Shown: in pieces, positions 1 to 5,851 of the stretch | Position numbering within the stretch: the first letter of the stretch is position 1 | How the letters are laid out: every line of letters begins with the position of its first letter | Source of the DNA: Chloroflexota bacterium | Lineage (GTDB): Bacteria > Chloroflexota > Anaerolineae > B4-G1 > SLSP01 | Direction: 5' to 3' | Assembly (NCBI GenBank): GCA_012798275.1 | Contig: JAAZNO010000227.1 | Coordinates: forward strand, 1 to 7,585 | Length of the DNA: 7,585 nt | Notes under the pieces: generated by a model | Told to the model about the DNA's origin: nothing | Databases searched by the model: none | The model's input: the letters and a program-made list of their open reading frames with translations, nothing else | Position numbers and translations under genes: made by a program

Positions 1-81
1 CATCTCGAACCCAGCCGTTAAGCCCGTTAGCGCCGATGGTACTGGGGGGGCAGCCCCCTGGGAGAGTAGGTCATTGCCAGG
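1..81 (+). rRNA. rrf: 5S ribosomal RNA, 3' part (5' end outside window)
   Basis: The sequence matches the conserved 3' two thirds of bacterial 5S rRNA. It has the loop B/helix III stretch CGAACCCAGCCGTTAAGCCC, then GCGCCGATGGTACT, a GC-rich helix IV arm, GGGAGAGTAGGTC, and the closing strand ending TGCCAGG near position 81. About 35 nt of the 5' end are missing because the window starts inside the gene. The 5S RNA is part of the central protuberance of the large ribosomal subunit. As the usual last gene of an rrn operon, it implies 16S and 23S genes just outside the left edge. The exact 3' end was set by analogy and may differ by a few bases. Confidence 0.95.
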
Positions 82-105
82 AAACCTCTTCTGGTTAGTT
101 GCAGA

Positions 106-142
106 AGCATGCCAGCCTCGATAGCAATCGGGCTGGCATGCT
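106..142. terminator. Hairpin between 5S rRNA and rnhA, likely bidirectional terminator
   Basis: A 12-bp perfect stem pairs 106-117 with 131-142. After a single bulged T118, four more pairs (119-122 with 127-130) close on an AGCA tetraloop. It lies between two convergent genes, 25 nt after the 5S end and 3 nt before the rnhA stop codon. The plus-strand tail is short (TCGTTTA) and the minus-strand tail begins TTCTGC, so the U-tract is weak on both sides. Stem strength and position make it the best candidate for ending the rrn transcript and the rnhA transcript. Confidence 0.75.
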
Positions 143-145
143 CGT

Positions 146-625
146 TTATGCGCCGCGATGCTCGTAGGCTGTGTCTACCGGCAGGTTGATGCCTCGTGCT
201 GCTTCCTGAGCGAGCTGGTCACAGCGTTCGTTTTCTGGATGGCCGGCGTGCCCCTTCACCCCTACGAAGTGCACCTCATGTTGTTCGCAGAGCCGCAACA
301 GGCGTTCCCATAGATCGGGGTTGAGCGCGGGTTCATTTTTATTGCGCATCCAGCCGTGAGCGCGCCAGCGCTGGGCCCACCCTTCGTTGAGGGCGTTCAC
401 CAGGTAGGCCGAGTCGGTATAGAGGGTGACCTCGCAGCGTTCCTTGAGCGCTTCAAGGCCGACGACGGCTGCCAGCAGCTCCATGCGATTGTTGGTGGTG
501 CGGCGATAACCGCCGGAAAGCTCCTTGCGTTTTCCCTGGAATTCGAGGATGACGCCGTAGCCTCCGGGCCCCGGATTGCCTGAGGCGGCGCCGTCCGTGT
601 AGATGGTGACGTGTTTGAGCGGCAT
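146..625 (-). CDS. rnhA: Ribonuclease HI
   Basis: Cytoplasmic endonuclease that cuts the RNA strand of RNA/DNA hybrids (R-loops, primer remnants). The full RNase H fold is present. Numbered from the upstream ATG at 631, it has [14 protein letters not shown] with catalytic D13, NNRMELLA with E51, YTDSAYL with D73, GHAGH with H128, and NERCDQLA with D138. These match E. coli D10, E48, D70, H124 and D134. The basic Trp-rich handle ([11 protein letters not shown], residues 84-94) is also there. Two in-frame ATGs compete. I chose 625 (159 residues) because TAGAAAGGA (632-640) ends six bases before it, whereas the ATG at 631 directly abuts that ribosome site. E. coli RNase HI has 155 residues. The gene converges on the 5S rRNA and shares its hairpin. 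A possible 12-codon ORF overlaps the start region. Confidence 0.96.
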   Translation of the reverse strand: MPLKHVTIYTDGAASGNPGPGGYGVILEFQGKRKELSGGYRRTTNNRMELLAAVVGLEALKERCEVTLYTDSAYLVNALNEGWAQRWRAHGWMRNKNEPALNPDLWERLLRLCEQHEVHFVGVKGHAGHPENERCDQLAQEAARGINLPVDTAYEHRGA

Positions 626-627
626 AT

Positions 628-666
628 TCATTCCTTTCTATTTTCGGTGGTGTGCTGCGGGAACAT
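628..666 (-). CDS. Possible 12-residue leader peptide upstream of rnhA
   Basis: An ATG at 666 opens a 12-codon frame, [12 protein letters not shown], ending with TGA at 630-628. Its ribosome site AAGAAGGAG (680-672) is one of the best in the window and lies five bases from the ATG. The stop overlaps the upstream rnhA ATG (629-631) as ATGA, and the rnhA ribosome site lies inside the mini-ORF's last codons. Terminating ribosomes could therefore reinitiate at rnhA. The predicted promoter (-10 at 690-695) puts the transcript start only a few bases before this ribosome site. No run of one amino acid suggests classic attenuation, and no homologue is known to me. The alternative is that the site is a chance purine run. 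Confidence 0.35.
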   Translation of the reverse strand: MFPQHTTENRKE

Positions 667-689
667 GTCAACTCCTTCTTGAATGGGTA

Positions 690-698
690 ATTGTAACA
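690..698 (-). promoter_or_regulatory. Extended -10 promoter for rnhA
   Basis: On the minus strand TGTTACAAT (698-690) gives an extended -10, with hexamer TACAAT matching five of six consensus bases. No good -35 is seen; CCTACA at an 18-base spacing matches only half. The likely start is A684, followed at once by the strong ribosome site at 680-672. Confidence 0.55.
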
Positions 699-716
699 CG
701 TTTCCGAACGACGTGT
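696..716. promoter_or_regulatory. Inverted repeat abutting the rnhA -10
   Basis: ACACGT and ACGTGT form perfect 6-bp half-sites separated by nine bases, directly next to the -10 hexamer on its upstream side. A dimeric regulator bound here would cover the promoter spacer. This is an operator-like arrangement read from sequence only; no regulator family is recognised. Confidence 0.3.
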
Positions 717-855
717 AGGTGATAGATAGGGTCACCTCCTTCCGTGGGCGTGTGGAGTGCGCTGTAGCAGGCCATGGCATAGATTTCAGCCCGATGTCTT
801 AAGCTGCTCTTAAACTTGCCTGTAGCCACTTTTAAGGACGCGCTGGAAGGGGGTG

Positions 856-864
856 TGCTATAGT
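856..864 (+). promoter_or_regulatory. Extended -10 promoter for the ABC operon
   Basis: TGCTATAGT (856-864) is an extended -10 with hexamer TATAGT (five of six). No convincing -35 is found at 16-19 bases upstream. The likely start is A870, which is also the first base of a small ORF. A short hairpin in the leader (TTCCC 885-889 with GGGAA 893-897) is not near the ribosome site. The rest of the 626-931 divergent region holds only the rnhA control elements and some TTAA-rich repeats near 797-835. Confidence 0.5.
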
Positions 865-869
865 GTAAG

Positions 870-935
870 ATGGTTTTTGTCTGGTTCCCGGCGGGAAGCC
901 GAGAGGTCCTATACCACAGAGTGAGGTGTTTATGA
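870..935 (+). CDS. Possible 21-residue leaderless mini-ORF before the ABC operon
   Basis: A 21-codon frame starts MVFVWFPAG and ends with TGA at 933-935. Its ATG begins six bases after the last base of the predicted -10 (TATAGT, 859-864), so a transcript from this promoter could start on the A of the ATG itself (leaderless). No ribosome site sits at a usable distance upstream. The stop overlaps the ATPase start codon as ATGA (932-935), the same junction seen at both later boundaries of the operon, and the ATPase ribosome site lies inside its end. I see no homology or domain. It may be a translational-coupling leader or a chance frame. Confidence 0.3.
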   Translation: MVFVWFPAGSREVLYHRVRCL

Positions 936-1870
936 TTGAAGTCAGTGCGTTGACGAAATCGTATGGAGCCATTGAAGCTTTGCGGGGGGTGTCTTTTAAC
1001 ATCGCTCCCCAGGAGATTGTGGGACTGGTGGGGCCGAATGGCGCCGGCAAAACCACCATCCTCAAGATCCTCACGGGGTATCTGCAGCCGGATGAAGGGG
1101 TCGTGCTCATCAACGGCTTGAACGTGCTGGAGCATACCCGCGAGGTGCAGGCGCAGATCGGCTATTTGCCGGAGACCGCACCGCTGTACCCCGAATTGAC
1201 GGTGCAATCTTATCTGCAGTTTATGGCGGACTTGCGCCAGATCCCCGAAGCGGAGCAGCCGGAGCTGCTTTCTGCAGCCATCTACGCGACCGGGTTGCAG
1301 GATCACCTGACGCGCCCTATCGGCCAGTTGAGCCGGGGATACCGGCAGCGGGTGGGATTGGCGCAGGCGATTATGCACCGCCCGCAAATCCTGATCCTGG
1401 ATGAGCCGACGGTGGGCCTCGATCCTACGCAGATTGTGGAAATCCGGCAGCTGATTCGGAACCTGGCGGAGCACACGACGATCCTCTTCTCCACGCACAT
1501 CCTGTCGGAGGTGGAGATGGTGTGCGACCGGGCGATCATTTTGATGAACGGCGCAGTGCGGGCCGACGCGCGCCTGGCAGACCTGGCGGCGACTTCAAAT
1601 GCGGTGGTGATCTTCTCGAAGCCGGCGCCGGATGCGCTTGCGGCTCTGCGCGCTATGCCGGGGGTGCGGAATGTAGAGATTTTCCGCAGCGGTGACGGGT
1701 TTCCCGGCTACCGTGTGTTGGGGCAGTCGGAAACCGGCCTGGACCTGTGCCCCGCGATTTACGACCTGGTGCGCTCCCACCAATGGCCGCTCCGTGAGTT
1801 GCGGCGCGATGTGCGCACGTTGGAGATGGTCTTCAATGAGCTGGCGGCCCATGCGGAGGTGGCGGCATGA
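932..1870 (+). CDS. ABC-2 type transporter ATPase, GldA/NosF-like
   Basis: Nucleotide-binding subunit that hydrolyses ATP on the cytoplasmic face to drive its membrane partner, the next gene. In 312 residues it shows Walker A GPNGAGKT (34-41), signature LSRGYRQRV (133-141), Walker B ILILDEPT (153-160), D-loop GLDP (162-165) and switch His189 in STH. The usual Q-loop glutamine is replaced by the YLPE context (residues 78-81). That and LSRGYRQRVGLAQA are typical of the Gld/Nos ATPases. A roughly 95-residue C-terminal extension follows, as in ABC-2 exporters. I chose ATG 932 over in-frame GTG 926 because GTGAGG (921-926) stands at ribosome-site distance from 932 and would overlap 926. It shares ATGA with the downstream permease gene. 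The gene is complete, but the substrate is not evident. Confidence 0.95.
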   Translation: MIEVSALTKSYGAIEALRGVSFNIAPQEIVGLVGPNGAGKTTILKILTGYLQPDEGVVLINGLNVLEHTREVQAQIGYLPETAPLYPELTVQSYLQFMADLRQIPEAEQPELLSAAIYATGLQDHLTRPIGQLSRGYRQRVGLAQAIMHRPQILILDEPTVGLDPTQIVEIRQLIRNLAEHTTILFSTHILSEVEMVCDRAIILMNGAVRADARLADLAATSNAVVIFSKPAPDALAALRAMPGVRNVEIFRSGDGFPGYRVLGQSETGLDLCPAIYDLVRSHQWPLRELRRDVRTLEMVFNELAAHAEVAA

Positions 1871-4818
1871 AGCAGGTGCTGGCGATTACCCGAAAAGAAT
1901 TGCGCGGTTATTTTGGCTCGCCGCTGGCGGTGATCTTTATCGGCGCGTTCCTGGCGGCGACGTTGTTCACCTTCTTCTGGGTCGCCACTTTCTTCGCCCG
2001 CGGCATCGCGGATGTGCGACCGTTGTTCCAATGGACGCCAGTGTTGTTGATCTTCCTGGTCGCGGCGTTGACAATGCGGCAGTGGAGTGAGGAACAGCGC
2101 GTGGGGACGTTGGAAGTCCTCCTGACCCTGCCCGTTTCCCCGGTGCAGCTGGTCATCGGGAAATTCCTCGCTGTCGTCGCGCTGGTGGTGCTGGCCCTGG
2201 CGCTGACGTTCTCTCTGCCGCTGACCGTGGCCCTGTTTGGAAATCTGGACTGGGGGCCGGTGATCGGCGGCTATCTGGCGTCGGTGCTGCTGGCAGGGGT
2301 GTATGCCGCGATCGGCCTGGCAGTCTCCTCGCGCACCGATAATCAGATCGTGGCGTTGATCTCCACGGTGTTGATCTGCGGCGTGCTCTATCTGGTGGGC
2401 TCTGCGGGCGTGACGGATTTCGTCGGCCAACAGACGGGGGAGATCCTGCGCGCGATTGGCGTGGGCAGCCGCTTCGAGAGCATCCAACGGGGCGTGGTTG
2501 ACTTCCGAGACCTGCTCTATTACCTCACTTTGACCGGCATTTTCCTCGCGCTCAACGTGCTTTCCTTGAGAATGAAGAGCTGGAGTCACGGGGAACGCAC
2601 CCGGCAGCAGCGCACGAGCGTGAAGCTCACCTCGGGGTTGTTGATCGTCAACCTGATCCTCGCCAACATCTGGGTGTATCCCCTCAATGGCTTGCGCGTG
2701 GACTTGACGGAGCAGCGCGAGTTCAGCCTCTCGCAGGCGACGCGCGATTTGCTGGAGAATTTGCAGGAGCCGTTGTTGATTCGGGGGTACTTCAGCGCGA
2801 AGACCCATCCGTTGCTGGCCCCCCTGGTGCCGACGGTGCGGGACATGCTGCATGAGTACGAAGTCGCTTCGCGCGGCAAGGTGCAGTTGGAGATCCTCGA
2901 TCCGGCCGACGATCCCGACAAGGAGGCCGAAGCCAATCAGCTCTATGGCATCACGCCTTCACCGTTCCAGGTCTCGGATCGTTACGAGACGTCGGTCATC
3001 AACGCTTACTTCGACATCCTCATCCGCTATGGCGATCAAAGCCAGGTGCTCAATTTCCAGGATTTGATTGACGTACAGCAGGATGCCGGTGGCGGGGTGC
3101 AGGTTTTCTTGCGCAATCTGGAGTACGACCTCACCAGCGCGATCAAAAAGACGGTCTACGGCTTTCAGAGCGTGGATGCTGTGCTGGCGTCATTCGACAA
3201 GCCGGCGACGTTGACTCTCTACGTCACCGAATCTACGCTGCCCGAAGGGTTGGCGGACGTGCCGGCGACCATTCAGCGGGTGGCTGAGGACATGGCTGCC
3301 CGCTCCGAGGGGAAGTTTGTGTTCCGCAAGGTGGACCCGACGGGGCCCGATAGCGACATGACGCCCGACGAATTGTACGAGACTTATGGCGTGCGTCCGT
3401 ATACGGCTTCGTTGTTCTCCTCGGATACTTACTACCTGACGATGGTGCTGGAGGCCGGCGACACGGCGAAGCCGATCTATCCTACGGGCGATTTGGGGGA
3501 GGCGGACATCCGCACGACCATTGAATCGGGGTTGAAACGCGCCTCCAGTGGATTCCTCAAAGTGGTGGGGCTGTGGGTGCCCTCTACGGCGGCGACGACG
3601 GACATCTACGGGCAGACGCAGCAACCGCTCCAGAGCTGGGATGCTTTGACGGAAGCTTTGCAGCAGGAATACGAGGTCCGCACGCTGGACCTGAGCACGG
3701 GCGAGGTGCCGGCAGACGTGGATGTGTTGGTGTTGGTGGCGCCTGAGAACTGGAGTGACAAGGAAAGCTACGCCGTGGATCAATACCTCATGCGCGGCGG
3801 CGCTGTGGTGGTGGCAAGCGGTATGTACAAGCTGGCTCTGGATCCCCTGATGGGTGGGATGATCGCGCAGCCGCTCTACAACGGTGTGACCTCGTTGTTG
3901 GAGAGCTACGGCGTACAGGTGGAACCGGCCCTGGTGCTCGATACCCGTAACGAACCTTTCCCCGTGGCTGTGAATCGCGAGGTCAGTGGGTACCAGGTGC
4001 AGGAGATTCAGGCCATCCCTTACCCCTTCTTCGTGGATGTGCGCGCCGACGGTATGGCGAAAGGTCACCCCATCATCTCCAACCTCCCGGCGGTGACGTT
4101 GAACTGGGCCTCGCCGCTGGTGGTGGATGAGACGAAGAACGCTAACCGGGAAGTGACGGTGCTACTACAATCTACAGCGGCCTCGTGGAAAGTGGCCGGC
4201 GATCCGACGCAGCTGGGCGCCGCCCCGACCATCGTGCCGGATTTGGATCAGTACCCGGAGCTGGGATTCCCGTTGGGTGAGACCCGGCAGAGCTATCCGT
4301 TAGCGGTGGTGATCCAGGGGTCCTTCGAGAGCGCTTTCAGCGGCAAGCCCTCGCCGCTGGCGACGACGGCGAGTCCTACGGCAACGACGGCCATGACGCA
4401 AACGATGGGCACCATCACGACGTCATCGGCCGCCGCGCGCCTGGTGGTTATCGGCAGCTCCGAATTCCTGGATGACATCATCTTCAGTCTCTCAGCGCAG
4501 CTGTCGGGGGAACGCTATCAGAACAATCTCAAGTTGATCCAGAATGCCATTGCCTGGGCGACCGAGGACCTCGACCTGTTGAGCATCCGCGCTCGAGGTA
4601 CGTCGGTGCGCGTGTTGGCGGCTTTGGACGATCAGCAGCGCTCCATGGTGGAGGCGGCTAACTACGTGGTGTCGTTCCTGGCGTTGATCGTGGTGGGGGT
4701 GGTGGGAAGCGTCCGCCGGCGCAATGAGAAGCCGATGGCCTTAGTGCCCGACGCTTCCTTGAAGCCCAGGCATGTCGCAGATTCACACACGACTGAGGTG
4801 AAGGAGGTGAAGGCATGA
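1867..4818 (+). CDS. Fused ABC-2 permease and GldG-like auxiliary protein
   Basis: A 983-residue protein joining two subunits that are usually separate. Residues 1-236 are a GldF-like ABC-2 permease: MKQVLAITRKEL start, about six membrane segments (near 18-43, 54-70, 96-124, 132-153, 161-182, 216-235), and the conserved EEQRVGTLEVLLTLPV stretch (75-90) between segments 2 and 3. A basic cytoplasmic linker (236-255) follows. A seventh segment (257-274) then leads to the GldG motif RVDLTEQREFSLSQAT (277-292) and a large extracytoplasmic region of the ABC_transp_aux/GldG type, including VDQYLMRGGAVVVASG (637-652). A Thr/Ser/Pro/Ala-rich stretch (826-856) precedes the last segment (931-948) and a basic tail RRRNEK. 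The charge pattern keeps linker and tail inside. Ribosome site GGAGGT lies six bases before ATG 1867. Each gene junction of the operon overlaps by ATGA. I see no frame break, so the fusion looks real. The transported substrate is unknown. Confidence 0.92.
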   Translation: MKQVLAITRKELRGYFGSPLAVIFIGAFLAATLFTFFWVATFFARGIADVRPLFQWTPVLLIFLVAALTMRQWSEEQRVGTLEVLLTLPVSPVQLVIGKFLAVVALVVLALALTFSLPLTVALFGNLDWGPVIGGYLASVLLAGVYAAIGLAVSSRTDNQIVALISTVLICGVLYLVGSAGVTDFVGQQTGEILRAIGVGSRFESIQRGVVDFRDLLYYLTLTGIFLALNVLSLRMKSWSHGERTRQQRTSVKLTSGLLIVNLILANIWVYPLNGLRVDLTEQREFSLSQATRDLLENLQEPLLIRGYFSAKTHPLLAPLVPTVRDMLHEYEVASRGKVQLEILDPADDPDKEAEANQLYGITPSPFQVSDRYETSVINAYFDILIRYGDQSQVLNFQDLIDVQQDAGGGVQVFLRNLEYDLTSAIKKTVYGFQSVDAVLASFDKPATLTLYVTESTLPEGLADVPATIQRVAEDMAARSEGKFVFRKVDPTGPDSDMTPDELYETYGVRPYTASLFSSDTYYLTMVLEAGDTAKPIYPTGDLGEADIRTTIESGLKRASSGFLKVVGLWVPSTAATTDIYGQTQQPLQSWDALTEALQQEYEVRTLDLSTGEVPADVDVLVLVAPENWSDKESYAVDQYLMRGGAVVVASGMYKLALDPLMGGMIAQPLYNGVTSLLESYGVQVEPALVLDTRNEPFPVAVNREVSGYQVQEIQAIPYPFFVDVRADGMAKGHPIISNLPAVTLNWASPLVVDETKNANREVTVLLQSTAASWKVAGDPTQLGAAPTIVPDLDQYPELGFPLGETRQSYPLAVVIQGSFESAFSGKPSPLATTASPTATTAMTQTMGTITTSSAAARLVVIGSSEFLDDIIFSLSAQLSGERYQNNLKLIQNAIAWATEDLDLLSIRARGTSVRVLAALDDQQRSMVEAANYVVSFLALIVVGVVGSVRRRNEKPMALVPDASLKPRHVADSHTTEVKEVKA
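4342..4434 (+). other. Thr/Ser/Pro/Ala-rich low-complexity linker in the GldFG protein
   Basis: Residues 826-856 of the fused protein (GKPSPLATTASPTATTAM and onward) are mostly Thr, Ala, Ser and Pro, with no acidic residue and a single Lys. Flanking sequence is ordinary folded-domain sequence. It is probably a flexible extracytoplasmic spacer and could carry O-glycans, which is inference. Confidence 0.6.
4795..4812 (+). repeat. Tandem 9-bp repeat carrying the DUF4340 gene's ribosome site
   Basis: GAGGTGAAG occurs twice back to back. It encodes EVKEVK at the end of the GldFG protein and creates AAGGAGGTGA (4801-4810), a perfect anti-16S match four bases before the next ATG. The first copy gives a second, more distant GAGGTGA. 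Confidence 0.75.
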
Positions 4819-5777
4819 AGCGCCATCAACAAATCCTCGCGGGCGTCCTGCTGGTGCAACTGGTGTTGATCGCCGTCGTGTTCTGGCCACATACGGCGGC
4901 CAGCGGCAGCGGCGAACGCGCCTTCCCCGATCTCAAGACTGAGGATGTCGTTGCCCTGCGAATTGCCGACAGTGACGGGAATTCGGTGTACCTGCGCCGC
5001 TCTGGCGATGGCTGGATTTTGCCGGACGCCGAAGACTATCCGGCGAACGCCAGCACGATCACGTCGCTGTTGGACAAGGTCGTAGGGCTGACCAGCGATC
5101 GCCTGGTGACCCGGACGGAAGCCAGTCATCAGCGCTTGCAGGTGGGGAAAGACAACTTTGTGCGCCGCCTGACGTTGGAACTGGCGGACGGCTCGGCGCA
5201 AATCCTTTACCTGGGCACCACGCCGCAATACACCACGACGCACTTCCGGGTAGAAGGTCAGGATGAGACGTATCTGACCAGCGCTCTGACGAGCTGGGAG
5301 GTGAGCGCGCTGCCGGCCTCGTGGATTCAGGTAGGATATCTCAGCGTCCCCGTGGATTCACTGCTGCAGGTGACGTTGGAAAACGCTCAGGGCAGTTTGA
5401 CCTTTCTGCCGGTCGAGGCGGCTGCGGGCGAGGAGGGCACGGCGGCCCGAGAATGGACGCTGGTAGACCTCAACGCCGGGGAAACCGCGGATTCTGCCGC
5501 CATCCGCAGCGTGATCAGCCAGGCGGCTTCGGTGGCGGTTAACAAGCCCTTGGGCAAGACGGAATTGCCGGCTTACGGGATGGCTAGCCCGAATGCCGTG
5601 GTCACGCTGAAGACCGCGGATCAGGTGATCACTCTGACCATCGGCGCGCAGACCGCGAGCGGTAATTATGTGGTTAAGGGCTCAAACTCGGAGTACTTCG
5701 TCGAGACGACCGCCTATACCATTGAGAAACTGGTGACCAGCGCGCGCGCGGACTTTATCACCCAGCCGGGGCAATAA
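4815..5777 (+). CDS. Membrane-anchored DUF4340-type protein, partner of the ABC complex
   Basis: A 320-residue protein with one N-terminal membrane segment (about 7-24, after MKRH) and an extracytoplasmic remainder. There is no Cys lipobox, so it is probably an uncleaved anchor. It fits the DUF4340 family, commonly encoded right after GldG-like genes. It has two similar halves. Residues 43-172 run VVALRIADSDG, GWILPD, ITSLLDKVVGL, LTLELADGSAQILYLGT, HFRVEGQDETYL, ASWI. Residues 184-315 run LLQVTLENAQG, EWTLVD, IRSVISQAASV, VVTLKTADQVITLTIGA, YVVKGSNSEYFV, ADFI. The start is fixed by the perfect ribosome site at 4801-4810 and the ATGA overlap with GldFG, which implies coupled, similar-level synthesis. 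The molecular role is unknown; a substrate-handling or assembly role in the Gld-like complex is inference. Confidence 0.88.
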   Translation: MKRHQQILAGVLLVQLVLIAVVFWPHTAASGSGERAFPDLKTEDVVALRIADSDGNSVYLRRSGDGWILPDAEDYPANASTITSLLDKVVGLTSDRLVTRTEASHQRLQVGKDNFVRRLTLELADGSAQILYLGTTPQYTTTHFRVEGQDETYLTSALTSWEVSALPASWIQVGYLSVPVDSLLQVTLENAQGSLTFLPVEAAAGEEGTAAREWTLVDLNAGETADSAAIRSVISQAASVAVNKPLGKTELPAYGMASPNAVVTLKTADQVITLTIGAQTASGNYVVKGSNSEYFVETTAYTIEKLVTSARADFITQPGQ

Positions 5778-5791
5778 AACACCTCAGGCTC

Positions 5792-5831
5792 ACTCACGCC
5801 GCCGTCTCGAACTGGAGACGGCGGCGTGAGT
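5792..5831. terminator. Bidirectional terminator between ABC operon and DegV gene
   Basis: A 17-bp perfect stem (5792-5808 with 5815-5831) closes on the six-base loop GAACTG. It is GC-rich and lies 14 nt after the operon stop and 20 nt before the stop of the convergent degV-family gene. The plus-strand tail is only TTT. On the minus strand a T-rich stretch (TTTTATT) lies farther on. It probably stops both transcripts. Confidence 0.85.
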
Positions 5832-5851
5832 TTGGGCCGATCTGGCGACGG

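Noticed and set aside
453..671. Minus-strand 72-codon frame from TTG 671 across the rnhA start.
   Set aside because: It overlaps RNase HI out of frame and uses the same ribosome site as the 12-codon ATG frame; its sequence is the shadow of rnhA.
717..741. Perfect AAGGAGGTGA on the minus strand (741-732), partly paired with TCACCT at 722-717, like a sequestered ribosome site.
   Set aside because: No ATG, GTG or TTG follows at a usable distance, and it lies upstream of the predicted rnhA transcript start, so it would not be in that mRNA.
883..900. Short hairpin in the ABC operon leader considered as an attenuator or riboswitch.
   Set aside because: Only five pairs plus a bulge, no U-tract and no contact with the ribosome site; no riboswitch consensus seen.
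668..1498. Long minus-strand frame of 276 codons opposite the ATPase gene.
   Set aside because: It is antisense to a clear ABC ATPase with all motifs, is rich in Arg/His/Gln typical of shadow frames, and has no ribosome site or family match.
1759..2853. Long minus-strand frame of 364 codons opposite the GldFG gene.
   Set aside because: Its composition (runs rich in Gln, Arg, His, Glu) is that of a mirror frame of GC-rich coding DNA; the plus strand is a recognisable permease.
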